Origin: Advenella sp. S44
Lineage (GTDB): Bacteria; Pseudomonadota; Gammaproteobacteria; Burkholderiales; Burkholderiaceae_B
Length of the DNA stretch: 64,000 nt
Assembly: GCF_002810445.1 (NCBI RefSeq)
Contig: NZ_NEXS01000003.1
Coordinates: 496,001 to 560,000, forward strand
Direction: 5' to 3'
Below the pieces are notes generated by a model that was not told where the DNA came from, ran no database searches, and was given only the letters and a program-made list of their open reading frames with translations. The position numbers were made by a program, and so were the translations under genes. Numbering within the stretch: position 1 is the stretch's first letter; the number at the start of each line of letters is the position of its first letter. Shown here in pieces: positions 53,803-64,000 of this stretch.

Positions 53803-54130
53803 GATTAATCCTTAAGTCAGGTGAATAATCGATACGGCGGATGCCTCATGTGACTTTATCGGTAATTGCGAAAAATCACAAATAAACAATGAATCTATAG
53901 GCTGGTGCAGTATCGGATAATGGTTGATACAGTCTAATCGTATTCCCGCAGGAAAGATATACTGATATTATTAACGGACCATTTCCTGACAGGAAATGAT
54001 ATGGGCAGCCGTTGCAACGTGCTTGCAGCATGTTTGTGGCGTATCTGTGACGTTCCGGCCGTATATTTGCCACGTTTATGGCGCCATCGATGGCTAGCCG
54101 ATGCGGATGAGATCAAGAGGAGGGATGTAC
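53803..54130. promoter_or_regulatory. Divergent DoxX-LysR promoter region with a 19-bp palindrome
   Basis: A perfect palindrome CATTTCCTG-A-CAGGAAATG lies at 53980-53998. The sequence CAGGAAA(T)GATAT occurs there and again, in the same orientation with one base missing, at 53949-53960, giving a possible second half-site 41 bases away. GTATC/GATAC arms near 53909-53930 add another weak dyad. The layout fits LysR binding to its own promoter and to that of doxX. No -35/-10 pair is certain. Confidence 0.45.
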
Positions 54131-55012
54131 ATGGATACCCTGGTCAGTATCAAGGTCTTCTGTGAAGTGGTGCGTGTCGGCAGTTTTGTTGGTGCCGCTC
54201 GCCACCTGGGCGTATCCAGTCCCATGGCAAGTAAGCACCTTGTGCATCTTGAGCGACATGTCGGGGCGCGGCTTTTGCATCGTACCAGTCGCAAGCTGAG
54301 TCTGACCGAAGCCGGCCAGTTTTACTATGACAAATGTGTTGATGCGCTGGATGTGCTGGAGCAGGCAGAAGCGGCGCTGGCCGACCGCCAGGGTGAGCCT
54401 GCCGGCGTGCTTCGCGTAACGGCGCCAGTCTGGTTTGCTAATGACCGCATTGCGCGTTTGCTGGCGCAATATCAGAAGCAACATCCCAAGGTGGTGCTTG
54501 ATCTTTATCTGACCAATAGCAAGATTGAACTTGCCCAGGCCGGGATGGATCTGGCCATCCGGGTGACGCACGAGCCGGAACCGCAATTGATTGTACGTAA
54601 GATTGGCACGGTGCAACTGGTGCTGGTTTCCAGTCCGGCTTACATCGGCGCAATGGGTATGCCGCAGTCTGTGCAGGACCTCGAAAAATATGGCGCCGTC
54701 ATCCCTAATTATCGCGATCGCAATGATTATCTATTGCACGGCCCTGATGGCAGGATGAAGTTCCAGCTCAATAGCCTGATGAAGCTGAACGATACCACGT
54801 TGAGTCGTAAGCTGGTGATCGCCGGCATGGGCATTGCCATGCTGCCCGCATGGCTGGTTGAGGAGGACGTGCGCCAGGGGCGTCTGCTGCGCCTACTGCC
54901 AGATCATGACAGCCCGCCGCTGGATATTTTCGCCAGTTATATCAGCCGCCAGTATCAGACGGCCAAAGTGCGCAGCTTTATTGATTTTTTCTCTGCAGCC
55001 ATGGCGCCATAG
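54131..55012 (+). CDS. LysR-family transcriptional regulator
   Basis: 293 residues from the ATG at 54131, chosen because AGGAGGG ends six bases before it; ATGs at 54125 and further upstream are in frame. [19 protein letters not shown] is the usual N-terminus, [34 protein letters not shown] the HTH, followed by the effector domain ([14 protein letters not shown], then [23 protein letters not shown]). It is most like the CrgA/DmlR-type group. It is divergent from doxX and may regulate it (inference). Confidence 0.88.
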   Translation: MDTLVSIKVFCEVVRVGSFVGAARHLGVSSPMASKHLVHLERHVGARLLHRTSRKLSLTEAGQFYYDKCVDALDVLEQAEAALADRQGEPAGVLRVTAPVWFANDRIARLLAQYQKQHPKVVLDLYLTNSKIELAQAGMDLAIRVTHEPEPQLIVRKIGTVQLVLVSSPAYIGAMGMPQSVQDLEKYGAVIPNYRDRNDYLLHGPDGRMKFQLNSLMKLNDTTLSRKLVIAGMGIAMLPAWLVEEDVRQGRLLRLLPDHDSPPLDIFASYISRQYQTAKVRSFIDFFSAAMAP

Positions 55013-55070
55013 GGCATGCTTGCTTTATCATTGCGGGGTCAACAACATATCGAATTTCAGCAGGAACACT

Positions 55071-55742
55071 ATGTCTTCTCAGAACCGCCTTGATTTTGTC
55101 CGATTTGCCTCGCAGGAAGGCGTTCTGCGCTTCGGTCAGTTCAAAGTCAAATCCGGCCGTCTCAGCCCCTATTTTTTCAATGCCGGCCTGTTCAATACCG
55201 GCCGATCGGTGGGCGAACTCGGCCGGTTCTATGCGCAGGCGCTGCGCGATTCCGGTGTCGGCTTCGATATGCTGTTTGGTCCCGCCTATAAAGGGATACC
55301 TCTGGCGGCCACCACAGCCATTGCCCTGGCCGGCCAAGGCCCGCAAGCGGCTGATGTGCCATTTGCGTTTAACCGCAAGGAAGCCAAAGCGCACGGGGAG
55401 GGTGGCACACTGGTTGGGGCGCCGTTGCAGGGTCGTGTTGTGATTATTGATGATGTGATTACGGCCGGCACTTCGGTACGCGAATCGGTTGATATTATTC
55501 GTGCGGCAGGCGCTGTGCCGGCGGCCGTGCTGATCGCGCTTGACCGGATGGAGCGCGCCGGCGCCGATGATGCGTTGTCGGCGCATTCTGCAGTACAGGA
55601 TGTACAACAAAAGTACGGTATGCCGGTCATCAGTATCGCGTCGCTCGATGACATCATGCAATTGCTCAATGAAGATGCGACGTTCGCGCAATACCAGGCG
55701 GACGTGGCGGCTTACCGGATTAAATACGGCATTCAGCAATAA
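55071..55742 (+). CDS. pyrE: Orotate phosphoribosyltransferase
   Basis: 223 residues from the ATG at 55071; the open frame begins earlier, inside the LysR gene. [37 protein letters not shown] and [22 protein letters not shown] are followed by [12 protein letters not shown] (flexible catalytic loop with Lys) and the PRPP-binding [18 protein letters not shown] near residue 125. It forms OMP from orotate and PRPP in pyrimidine synthesis. A 16-base near-exact repeat spans its stop codon (55721-55736 and 55740-55755). Confidence 0.94.
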   Translation: MSSQNRLDFVRFASQEGVLRFGQFKVKSGRLSPYFFNAGLFNTGRSVGELGRFYAQALRDSGVGFDMLFGPAYKGIPLAATTAIALAGQGPQAADVPFAFNRKEAKAHGEGGTLVGAPLQGRVVIIDDVITAGTSVRESVDIIRAAGAVPAAVLIALDRMERAGADDALSAHSAVQDVQQKYGMPVISIASLDDIMQLLNEDATFAQYQADVAAYRIKYGIQQ

Positions 55743-55800
55743 ATACGGCATGCAGGGATAAGCGCGCGGCGCATATTTGTCGGTGGTCTTTGCAAGACCG

Positions 55801-55905
55801 GTCGCGGACAAGCACGCCGCAGCCAAATGAGCGGCAGTCAAACGCGACGCAGTCACGCACGGCACGGTCGAACATGCCACAGTCAACCGTGGCACAGTCG
55901 AACAC
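55801..55905. repeat. 15-bp imperfect tandem repeat, seven units
   Basis: Seven consecutive 15-base units share the core GNCRCAGTCRAAC with one to four changes each (for example 55831-55845, 55876-55890 and 55891-55905). They lie between the converging pyrE and gatB genes. Read on the minus strand they give a five-residue period (FDCAT, VDCGM, FDRAV, RDCVA, FDCRS) within a 61-codon open frame; on the plus strand they give a QSNxx-like period. Neither frame looks like an expressed gene, so I call a minisatellite. Confidence 0.75.
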
Positions 55906-55952
55906 CCCGCAATGCCTTTGCCAGGACCCTGCTGCAGCCTGCCTTGAAACGC

Positions 55953-57407
55953 TTAGCCCAGCTTTTCCTTGAGCAACTGGTTGACCTGGGCCGGATTGAC
56001 CTTGCCCTTGCCGGCCTTCATTACCTGACCGACCAGTGAGTTGAAGGCTTTTTGTTTGCCTGCACGGTATTCTTCAACGATTGCCGGATGCGCCGCAAGA
56101 ACCTCGTCGACCAGTGCACCAATGGCGCCGGTGTCGCTGATCTGTTTGAGTCCGCGCGCGTCGATGATGGCGTCGACATTGCGGTCATGTTCGCCGGCCC
56201 ACATGGCAGCAAATACTTCGCGCCCGGTTTTATTGGACAGGGTGCCGTCGGCAATACGCTGGACCAGCTGGGCCAGTCCTTGTGCGGTGACCGGGCTGTC
56301 TGCAATCTCGCGCTCTTCGCGGTTTAGCGAGGCGGTCAGCTCGCCCATGATCCAGTTCGATGCCAGCTTGGCATGCTGGGCAGGCAGACACGCCATGGTC
56401 GCTTCGAAAAAGTCGGAGACGCCGCGTGTGACCGTCAGTTGCGCCGCGTCGTAAGCGGGCAGGCCCAGTTCGGTTTCGTAGCGCTCGCGTCGCAATACTG
56501 GCAACTCGGGCATGTCGGCGCGCACCTGTTCAACCCATTGGCTGCTGATAATCAGCGGCGGCAGGTCCGGATCAGGAAAGTAACGGTAGTCGTGCGCGTC
56601 TTCCTTGGTGCGCATACTGCGCGTTTCATCGTTCACATCGTCGTACAGGCGGGTCTCCTGGATGATGGTGCCGCCGTCTTCCAGAACCTCGATCTGCCTG
56701 CGGGCCTCAAATAATATGGCGCGCTCCAGAAAACGGAAGGAATTGACGTTTTTGATTTCGGTGCGGGTGCCAAATTCCTTTTGTCCGACAGGGCGCACCG
56801 AGACGTTGGCGTCGCAACGGAATGAGCCTTCCTGCATATTGCCGTCGCATATACCCAGCCAGACGACCAGGCCGTGCAGAGTACGCGCATATTCGACCGC
56901 TTCGGCAGCAGAGCGCATTTCGGGCTCGGTGACGATCTCCAGCAGCGGGGTGCCGGTGCGATTCAGGTCAATGCCGGTGGCCGGCTCGCCCTGCGGGCCC
57001 TTGAAGGTGTCGTGCAGCGACTTGCCGGCATCTTCCTCAAGATGCGCGCGCGTCAGGTTCACGGTTTTTTCTTCATTTCCGACAAAAAAGCGGATTTTTC
57101 CGCCTACGACGACTGGAATTTCAAATTGGGTAATTTGATAGTTTTTCGGCAGGTCGGGATAAAAATAGTTTTTGCGCGCGAAGATCGAGCGTGGCGAAAT
57201 GGTGCCGCCCACGGCCAGGCCGAAGCGGATGGCGCGATCGACCGCACCGCGATTCATCACCGGCAGGCTGCCGGGCAGGGCCAGATCGATGCAGTTGGCC
57301 TGTGTGTTGGGTGCGGCACCGAAAGCCGTGCTGCTGCCCGAGAAAATTTTGGATTGGGTAGATAACTGGGTATGGGTTTCCAGTCCGATAACGATTTCCC
57401 ATTTCAT
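55953..57407 (-). CDS. gatB: Asp/Glu-tRNA(Asn/Gln) amidotransferase subunit B
   Basis: 484 residues. [36 protein letters not shown] at the start, [59 protein letters not shown] and the C-terminal YqeY-like tail [29 protein letters not shown] define GatB. With GatA and GatC it converts misacylated Glu-tRNA(Gln) and Asp-tRNA(Asn) to the amide form. The ATG overlaps the GatA stop codon by four bases. Confidence 0.96.
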   Translation of the reverse strand: MKWEIVIGLETHTQLSTQSKIFSGSSTAFGAAPNTQANCIDLALPGSLPVMNRGAVDRAIRFGLAVGGTISPRSIFARKNYFYPDLPKNYQITQFEIPVVVGGKIRFFVGNEEKTVNLTRAHLEEDAGKSLHDTFKGPQGEPATGIDLNRTGTPLLEIVTEPEMRSAAEAVEYARTLHGLVVWLGICDGNMQEGSFRCDANVSVRPVGQKEFGTRTEIKNVNSFRFLERAILFEARRQIEVLEDGGTIIQETRLYDDVNDETRSMRTKEDAHDYRYFPDPDLPPLIISSQWVEQVRADMPELPVLRRERYETELGLPAYDAAQLTVTRGVSDFFEATMACLPAQHAKLASNWIMGELTASLNREEREIADSPVTAQGLAQLVQRIADGTLSNKTGREVFAAMWAGEHDRNVDAIIDARGLKQISDTGAIGALVDEVLAAHPAIVEEYRAGKQKAFNSLVGQVMKAGKGKVNPAQVNQLLKEKLG

Positions 57408-58924
57408 GATTGGATATCCGGTGTACGTGTGTGCCAGTCGGTGTGCTGTTGGAAGCAGTCGGCCACGGCCAGCAGTCGGCCTTCGTCAAAATAGTTGCCA
57501 ATGAGATGTAGTCCGACAGGGCGGGTGCCGTTGCGGCCAAAACCGCAAGGAACTGACATGGCCGGCAGGCCGGCCAGGCTGACGCCCAGCGTGTAGATAT
57601 CGGCCAGCCAGTCGGCTGTCGGGTCTTCGTTGTTGTCGCCAATATTTTTGGCGACATCAGGCGTGACAGGCCCCACGATAATATCGCACTGGCCGTCGAG
57701 CGCCTTGTGGAAATCATCAACAATCAGTCGGCGGATACGTTGCGCTTGCAAATAGTAGGCATCGTAGTAGCCCTGAGACAGTACGTACGAGCCGATAAGG
57801 ATGCGTCGCTGCACTTCGGCGCCAAAGCCCTCTGCACGCGAGCGGCTGATCATTTCGTCAATGTTGCGATAGGCCGTGGCGCGGTGACCATAGCGAACGC
57901 CATCATAGCGCGACAGGTTGCTGGAGGCTTCGGCCGGTGCAATCACGTAATAGGCCGGGATGGCCAGCTCGGTATTCGGCAGCGAAATGTCTACCCGCAA
58001 GGCGCCGAGCTTTTCGAGTTCGACCAGTGCGGCTTCGACGGCAGCGGCGACCTCGCTATTGAGGCCGGCGCCGAAATACTCGCGTGGCACACCAATACGC
58101 AATCCCTGCAGCGGCCGGGCGCCACCTTCGCGGTAACCGGCGCTGGCCTTGTCGAAGGCCTGCTGCACACGGCCGACGACATTGGGCGTGCCCAGGCAAT
58201 CCTGCAGGCTGGTCGAGTCCATGGGGTCGAATCCACTGATGGTATCCAGTACGGTGACCAGGTCTTTGGCGTTGCGGGCCAGGGGTCCGGCCTGGTCCAG
58301 GCTGGAGCCAAAGGCAACCATGCCGAACCGCGACACGGTGCCATAGGTGGGCTTGATACCGCTGACACCGCAAAGTGCAGCGGGCTGGCGCACCGAACCA
58401 CCGGTATCGGTGCCAGTGGCAATGGGTACGATGCCGGCGGCGATCGCTGCGGCCGATCCGCCCGATGAGCCGCCCGGCACTGCCTGCGGATCCCATGGAT
58501 TGCGACATACGCCGAAAGCCGAGTTTTCGTTGCCGGAGCCCATGGCAAATTCATCGCAATTGAGTTTGCCGATATTGACCGCGCCCGCTTCGGCCAGTTG
58601 TGTGACCACGGTGGCATCGAACGGGCTGACGTAATCCTTGAGCATCAGGCTGCCTGCCGTGGTGCGCCATTGGCGCGTAACAAATACGTCTTTGTGGGCG
58701 ATTGGGATGCCGGTCAGGGCGTGTACATCGCCGCGCGCAATGCGCTCGTCTGCGACACGCGCCTGCGCGAGCGTCAGCTCGGGGTCAATGTGTAAAAAGG
58801 CATTGAGGCTGGCGTGCTGGCCGGCGCGATTGAGTGCGGCTTCGGCAAGTTCGACGGCACTGACCTGCTTGCCGTCCAGCGCCTGGCGCAGTCCGGAAAG
58901 ACTGAAACTGGAAATATCGGTCAT
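57404..58924 (-). CDS. gatA: Asp/Glu-tRNA(Asn/Gln) amidotransferase subunit A
   Basis: 506 residues, amidase-signature family. [21 protein letters not shown] carries the catalytic Lys; [45 protein letters not shown] holds the cis-Ser and nucleophile Ser near residue 180. It releases ammonia from glutamine for transamidation. Gene order on the minus strand is gatC, gatA, gatB with overlaps of a few bases or less, as usual in Burkholderiales. Confidence 0.96.
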   Translation of the reverse strand: MTDISSFSLSGLRQALDGKQVSAVELAEAALNRAGQHASLNAFLHIDPELTLAQARVADERIARGDVHALTGIPIAHKDVFVTRQWRTTAGSLMLKDYVSPFDATVVTQLAEAGAVNIGKLNCDEFAMGSGNENSAFGVCRNPWDPQAVPGGSSGGSAAAIAAGIVPIATGTDTGGSVRQPAALCGVSGIKPTYGTVSRFGMVAFGSSLDQAGPLARNAKDLVTVLDTISGFDPMDSTSLQDCLGTPNVVGRVQQAFDKASAGYREGGARPLQGLRIGVPREYFGAGLNSEVAAAVEAALVELEKLGALRVDISLPNTELAIPAYYVIAPAEASSNLSRYDGVRYGHRATAYRNIDEMISRSRAEGFGAEVQRRILIGSYVLSQGYYDAYYLQAQRIRRLIVDDFHKALDGQCDIIVGPVTPDVAKNIGDNNEDPTADWLADIYTLGVSLAGLPAMSVPCGFGRNGTRPVGLHLIGNYFDEGRLLAVADCFQQHTDWHTRTPDIQS

Positions 58925-58926
58925 GG

Positions 58927-59235
58927 TTACTCGATTACTTTGGGGACTAGAAACAGGCCGTCTTCCTGGGCCGGGGCGTTTGCCATGAGGCGGGAACGGG
59001 TGGTCTCAGAGGGAGTTTCGGTGACGGCATCTTCACGCAGGCGCAGGGCGATGTCCTGAATGGCCGATAGCGGATGGGCCAGCGGTTCGACACCTTGGGT
59101 GTCTACTGCCTGAAGCCTTTCAATAAGATCAAGAATGCTGTTCAGATCGGTAAGGGCCTGGGTCTGTTCTGCCGGGTCCAGTTCGAGCCGGGAGAGACGG
59201 GCAATGCGGTTCACGTCGTTTTCGGTAAGGGCCAT
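58927..59235 (-). CDS. gatC: Asp/Glu-tRNA(Asn/Gln) amidotransferase subunit C
   Basis: 102 residues from the ATG at 59235; upstream codons in the same frame are not conserved. [55 protein letters not shown] is the GatC pattern of two helices and an extended arm that wraps around GatA. It is the first gene of the gatCAB operon, divergent from mreB across a 224-base AT-rich gap that must hold both promoters. Confidence 0.93.
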   Translation of the reverse strand: MALTENDVNRIARLSRLELDPAEQTQALTDLNSILDLIERLQAVDTQGVEPLAHPLSAIQDIALRLREDAVTETPSETTRSRLMANAPAQEDGLFLVPKVIE

Positions 59236-59453
59236 AAACGCTTGTTTTTCAGAAATTAATTGAGTCGCCGGATGCGTCGCGTGAAAGTTGCCTGGCTGAC
59301 GGCAGTGGTTTGGGAAAAACAGTCTGCAAAAACAATAAATCACGCGAAGGAAAAGTAATTATACGTTATGATTACGTGTTCACTCGTTCAAACCCGTGTG
59401 TTGAGCCCTTTTGCGCTCCGCAAAACCTTCCTCTGACCCTATTTTTAAACTGA

Positions 59454-60503
<1,050 letters not shown>

Positions 60504-60589
60504 ATACGTGTGACGGATGCAGCGCGCCGCGTTGCATGCTTTTGTGCTGTTGTCTTCCTGATCCTTCCGTTCCCGCTTACGGTTGCCCT

Positions 60590-61501
60590 ATGCAGCGAAA
60601 TAGATCATTACGTTTTTTCACTCACGGGCCGGCTGCAGAGGTCAGACTGTTCTTTCTGGCTGTCTTTTGCGTGGGCCTGATGATCGCCGATTCGCAGACT
60701 CACTATCTCGAACCGGTGCGCAAAGTGGTGTCCGTGATGCTTTATCCCTTCCAGAAAACCGCCATGTGGCCGCGCGATGCGGTCACGCAGGTGTACGACT
60801 GGTCCAATGCAATCACGATAGCCAAGCAGGAAAGCGCGGCTGTGCAGCGCCAGCGTATCGAGCTGGCCCAACTGTCGACGCACGCGGCCCAGATGGCTGC
60901 AGAAAACGCACAGCTGCGGCGCCTGCTGGCCGTTAAAACGACGGTGCAGACACCTTCGGTCGCCGTTGAGATTCTGTACACTTCCATTGATCCGCTGAAT
61001 CAAACGCTGGTGCTGACCAAAGGCAGCAACGATGGCATTCGCCCGGGCATGCCGGTGATTGATGAGGGTGGGGTTGTGGGCCAGATTCGTCGCGTGACAC
61101 CCATGACCTCTGAAGCGACCCTGATTACCGACAATAAAATATCGGTCCCGGTCATGGTGTTGCGCAACGGACTGCGGGTAATTGCATTCGGCTCAGGGCA
61201 GACGGGGCGGCTAGACGTACGCTATCTTGGCCTGGGCGCCGATATTCGCCCGGACGATGATCTGGTGACCAGCGGTATCGGTGGTATCTACCCGCAAGGC
61301 TTGTCAGTCGGCAAAATTGCCGCCGTTGATGATAACTCGGCCGAAGGATTCATGCGTGCGCGCGTCGTTCCGTCGGCGCATCCCGAGCGCTACCGCCATT
61401 TCCTGGTGCTGCTGGTGCCGACAGACAACCTGCCGGCCATTCCGGCTTCACTGTCCGACGCTTCTGCACGTAACCGTGCTGTATCGCGCCGGGTGAACTG
61501 A
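60590..61501 (+). CDS. mreC: Rod-shape-determining protein MreC
   Basis: 303 residues from ATG 60590; a longer frame from 60536 lacks conservation. One membrane helix (VRLFFLAVFCVGLMIADSQ, about 18-36), a coiled coil near 65-105 (AKQESAAVQRQRIELAQLSTHAAQMAAENAQLRRLL), then two beta barrels with GIRPGMPVIDEGGVVGQI and DVRYLGLGADIRPDDDLVTSGIGGIYPQGLSVGKI. It is a periplasmic scaffold that links MreB to PBP2. MreD begins one base after its stop codon. Confidence 0.93.
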   Translation: MQRNRSLRFFTHGPAAEVRLFFLAVFCVGLMIADSQTHYLEPVRKVVSVMLYPFQKTAMWPRDAVTQVYDWSNAITIAKQESAAVQRQRIELAQLSTHAAQMAAENAQLRRLLAVKTTVQTPSVAVEILYTSIDPLNQTLVLTKGSNDGIRPGMPVIDEGGVVGQIRRVTPMTSEATLITDNKISVPVMVLRNGLRVIAFGSGQTGRLDVRYLGLGADIRPDDDLVTSGIGGIYPQGLSVGKIAAVDDNSAEGFMRARVVPSAHPERYRHFLVLLVPTDNLPAIPASLSDASARNRAVSRRVN

Positions 61502-61502
61502 T

Positions 61503-62039
61503 ATGGCCAAACGCAGCCTGACCTCGCTCGAGCCACTGCAACGAACCAATTATTTCTATGGTTCGAGCCCGATATACGCCTGGATCACCATTTTGCTGTG
61601 CTGGCTGGCCTCGCTGCTTCCGTGGCGTGAATGGGTTGGCGCGCCCGATATTCTGATTCTGGTGTTGGCCTTCTGGTGCGTGCAACAGGTGCGTGGCGTC
61701 GGCCTGACTAGCGCATTGATTTTCGGCCTGCTGATGGACGTGCACGATGCCAATATTATGGGCGAGCACGCGCTAAGCTATGTGCTGGTGATTTTCGGGG
61801 CGCTGGTGTTCAGGCGCAGGGTGGTGCAGTTTGGGTTTATCAGCCAGATGCTGCAAATGCTGCCGGTGTTTTTTCTGGCACCGTTTCCCGCGCACCTGCT
61901 CAATGCCTGGTTGCAGGGCGCCTGGGGGGGCTGGACCTGGCTGCTTTCCGGACTGATCACGGGCGTGATGTGGGTGGTTGCCGATCTGATCCTGAAGCTG
62001 CCGCTGCGACCGGTAGACGATAACGAAACGCTGAACTGA
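61503..62039 (+). CDS. mreD: Rod-shape-determining protein MreD
   Basis: 178 residues with five to six membrane helices (PIYAWITILLCWLASLLPW, APDILILVLAFWCVQQVRG, TSALIFGLLMDVHDANIMG, LSYVLVIFGALVFRRRVV, MLQMLPVFFLAPFPAHLL and a last one). The PDILILVLAFWCVQ and FGLLMDVHD segments are MreD features. It is an integral membrane partner of MreC in the elongasome. Position in the mreB-mreC-mreD-mrdA order confirms the call. Confidence 0.92.
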   Translation: MAKRSLTSLEPLQRTNYFYGSSPIYAWITILLCWLASLLPWREWVGAPDILILVLAFWCVQQVRGVGLTSALIFGLLMDVHDANIMGEHALSYVLVIFGALVFRRRVVQFGFISQMLQMLPVFFLAPFPAHLLNAWLQGAWGGWTWLLSGLITGVMWVVADLILKLPLRPVDDNETLN

Positions 62040-62052
62040 CGGGAAACGGGCT

Positions 62053-64000
62053 ATGTTCGAATTCCGCAAGCGCTCTACCATACAAAAAAAGAAAATCCGG
62101 CTTCGCGTGCTGATCGCGCTGCTGTTTGTACTGGGTTGTTTCGGCTTGTTGGTTAACCGGCTTTGGGTTCTACAGGTAGAGCGGTACCAGGGGCTATCCG
62201 AACGCGCTGACCGCAACCGTATTGCACTGGTGCCTATCGCGCCGCGGCGTGGCGATATTGTCGATCGCAACGGGCAGGTGCTTGCGCGCAGCTATCGCGA
62301 CTACACGCTTGAAATCGTGCCGGCCCAGATCAAGAATATGGACGAGCTGATCAGCCAGATCAGCACGGTGATTCCCCTGACCCCTCTGGATATCCGGCGC
62401 TTCAAGCGACGCATGGGCCAGACCACCCGCTATGCTTCGGTTATGCTGCGCGGCAACCTGAGCGACGACGAGGCCGCTGTTTTTGCCGCCCATTCCTTTC
62501 GCTTTCCTGATGTCAATCTGCGCGCTCGCTGGGTGCGCGAATATCCGCAGGGCGAGTCGGCGGCTCATGTCGTGGGTTATGTCGGCCGGATATCGGAGAA
62601 AGACCAGGAACGTCTGGAGCAGGACGGCATAGAAGGCAATTATCGCGGCACCGATGTGATCGGCAAAAAAGGCATTGAAGCCAGTTATGAAGCGGTGCTT
62701 CATGGCAAGACGGGCTGGGAAGAGGTTGAAGTGGCCGCTTCGGGAAAACCGGTGCAGGTGCTAAAGCGCATCGATCCCATACCGGGCGACACATTGCACC
62801 TGTCCATTGATATTGGTCTGCAGAAGATGGTCGAGGACCTGTACAACAAGGGATTTGTCAAGGAAGGCGAGCCTGAGCGCGGCGCCCTGGTTGCTATTGA
62901 TCCGCGCAACGGGCAGGTCCTGGCCTATGTGTCAGCCCCTTCCTATGATCCGAACTTGTTTATTGATGGTATTGATGTCGAGAATTGGCGCCGGCTGGCC
63001 GACTCGACCGATCATCCGCTGATTGATCGTCCAGTTTCGGGCACGTTTCCCATTGGGTCGACTTACAAGCCGTTTGTCGCGCTGGCGGCGCTCAAGCTTG
63101 GCGTACGTGATCCGAATGCCCGTATTCCCGATCCCGGTTATTTTGAATACGGCAATCAGCGTTTTCGCAATGCGGGCGGCGCGGTCTATGGGCCGACCAA
63201 TATGCATCGGGCGCTGGTGGTGTCTTCCGATACCTATTTCTTCAGCCTGGGTCCGCTTATCGGCGTAGACGCACTGCATGATTTTTCCCTGATGTTCGGC
63301 TTCGGGCGCAAGACCGGGATTGATCTCAATTATGAGAAAATCGGCATCTTGCCTTCACGAGAATGGAAAAAAAAGGCCTTCAAGGACCCGCGCCAGCAGC
63401 GCTGGATCCCTGGCGAGACGATATCCGTTACGGTGGGGCAGGGGTACAATTCGTTCACGATTATGCAACTGGCTCAGGCAACGTCTACGCTGGCGGCTGA
63501 TGGTAAATATATTCGCCCGCATCTGGTCAGTGAAATGGAGAACACAGTCAGCAAAACACGCACGCCAACGGTCAAGCAGCCCGATTATCAGATAGAGGTC
63601 AGTCAGTCGTCGATCCGGCTGGTCAAGGACGCCCTGGTTGACGTGACCAAGCGGGGCACGGCCAAACGCAGCTTTGCTGGCGCCGCCTATGAGTCGGCTG
63701 GCAAGACCGGGACTGCCCAGGTATTCAGTTTGAAGGGGTCGAAGTACAATTCGCGTACCTTGAAGCGCAGCTTGTGGGATCACGCGCTGTATATGGGCTT
63801 CGCGCCGGCAAATGATCCGAAAATAGCCGTGGCGCTGATTGTGGAAAACGGCGGCTGGGGCGCCAGCATTGCCGCGCCCGTGGCGCGCAAGGTGTTTGAT
63901 TACTGGCTGTCGCCCACGCGATCGGCGCAGGTCAATTCGGTTCCGGTTCTGGAGCTTGACAGTGATGAGCCGCCCGAAGATACGTCGCCCGATGTGATGG
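62053..64000 (+). CDS. mrdA: Penicillin-binding protein 2 (peptidoglycan DD-transpeptidase MrdA), 3' end outside window
   Basis: 649 complete codons without a stop. N-terminal cytoplasmic tail and a membrane helix (IRLRVLIALLFVLGCFGLLVN, about 15-35), the PBP dimerisation domain (PRRGDIVDRNGQVLARSY), and the transpeptidase domain with S336-T-Y-K339 (active Ser), S391-S-D393 and K551-T-G. It cross-links peptidoglycan during elongation with RodA, whose gene would be expected just downstream. The start is the ATG 13 bases after the mreD stop codon. The region after KTG continues at least 95 residues, as in other betaproteobacterial PBP2 proteins with a C-terminal extension. Confidence 0.95.
   Translation, partial: MFEFRKRSTIQKKKIRLRVLIALLFVLGCFGLLVNRLWVLQVERYQGLSERADRNRIALVPIAPRRGDIVDRNGQVLARSYRDYTLEIVPAQIKNMDELISQISTVIPLTPLDIRRFKRRMGQTTRYASVMLRGNLSDDEAAVFAAHSFRFPDVNLRARWVREYPQGESAAHVVGYVGRISEKDQERLEQDGIEGNYRGTDVIGKKGIEASYEAVLHGKTGWEEVEVAASGKPVQVLKRIDPIPGDTLHLSIDIGLQKMVEDLYNKGFVKEGEPERGALVAIDPRNGQVLAYVSAPSYDPNLFIDGIDVENWRRLADSTDHPLIDRPVSGTFPIGSTYKPFVALAALKLGVRDPNARIPDPGYFEYGNQRFRNAGGAVYGPTNMHRALVVSSDTYFFSLGPLIGVDALHDFSLMFGFGRKTGIDLNYEKIGILPSREWKKKAFKDPRQQRWIPGETISVTVGQGYNSFTIMQLAQATSTLAADGKYIRPHLVSEMENTVSKTRTPTVKQPDYQIEVSQSSIRLVKDALVDVTKRGTAKRSFAGAAYESAGKTGTAQVFSLKGSKYNSRTLKRSLWDHALYMGFAPANDPKIAVALIVENGGWGASIAAPVARKVFDYWLSPTRSAQVNSVPVLELDSDEPPEDTSPDVM

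Noticed and set aside
55720-55905. A 61-codon minus-strand frame with a five-residue period as a pentapeptide-repeat protein.
   Set aside because: The repeat lacks the central Leu/Phe register of A(D/N)Lxx proteins throughout and has no ribosome site, so tandem DNA repetition explains the periodicity.

Overview
The gene order, gene families and base composition suggest a betaproteobacterium of the Burkholderiales, most likely Alcaligenaceae (Advenella/Bordetella-like). The pointers are five Bug/TctC-type solute receptors (four without permeases), many CoA-dependent acid-degradation genes, metX-metW followed by an AmpG-like gene, gatCAB divergent from mreBCD-mrdA, and pyrE beside gatB. The genus is inference; no rRNA gene is present.

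Layout. 1-1286: the end of a large-subunit catalase (katE) facing an orphan HTH regulator. 1496-20976: a catabolic island with an AtuA-like gene pair, four Bug receptors, two LysR regulators, one MarR regulator, a nitronate monooxygenase-like flavoprotein, three enoyl-CoA hydratases, two CaiB/BaiF CoA-transferases, an acyl-CoA ligase, an HMG-CoA lyase homologue and a double-length acyl-CoA dehydrogenase. Together these look like uptake, CoA activation, beta-oxidation and retro-aldol cleavage of branched or isoprenoid-like acids. 20985-27802 (minus strand): a TctCBA transporter and a three-subunit FAD/[2Fe-2S] amine or amino-acid dehydrogenase with RidA, accompanied by two decayed genes (an ABC permease and an FAD oxidoreductase). 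27999-33301: a tautomerase, a DUF2817 peptidase-like protein and a complete HisJQMP-type amino-acid ABC transporter.

33740-41075: a compact saccharide cluster (GT-A glycosyltransferase, GT-B glycosyltransferase, acyl-CoA-dehydrogenase-fold protein, fused PIG-L deacetylase/NodS-like methyltransferase, second GT-A enzyme, then a membrane GT2 with a QxxRW-type motif). I regard it as the best candidate for an undescribed system, because its deacetylase-methyltransferase-glycosyltransferase logic resembles NodB-NodS-NodC of Nod-factor synthesis.

41374-55742: housekeeping and accessory genes, namely DUF3008, an orphan Rieske oxygenase, gshA, metX-metW under a SAM-II riboswitch, an MFS transporter, two multiheme cytochromes c, exodeoxyribonuclease III, a DMT exporter, a DODA-type dioxygenase, DoxX, a LysR regulator and pyrE. 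55801-55905 is a 15-bp tandem repeat. 55953-64000: gatB, gatA and gatC (minus strand), then mreB, mreC, mreD and the start of mrdA (plus strand), which runs off the window. No tRNA, rRNA, CRISPR array or insertion sequence was recognised.
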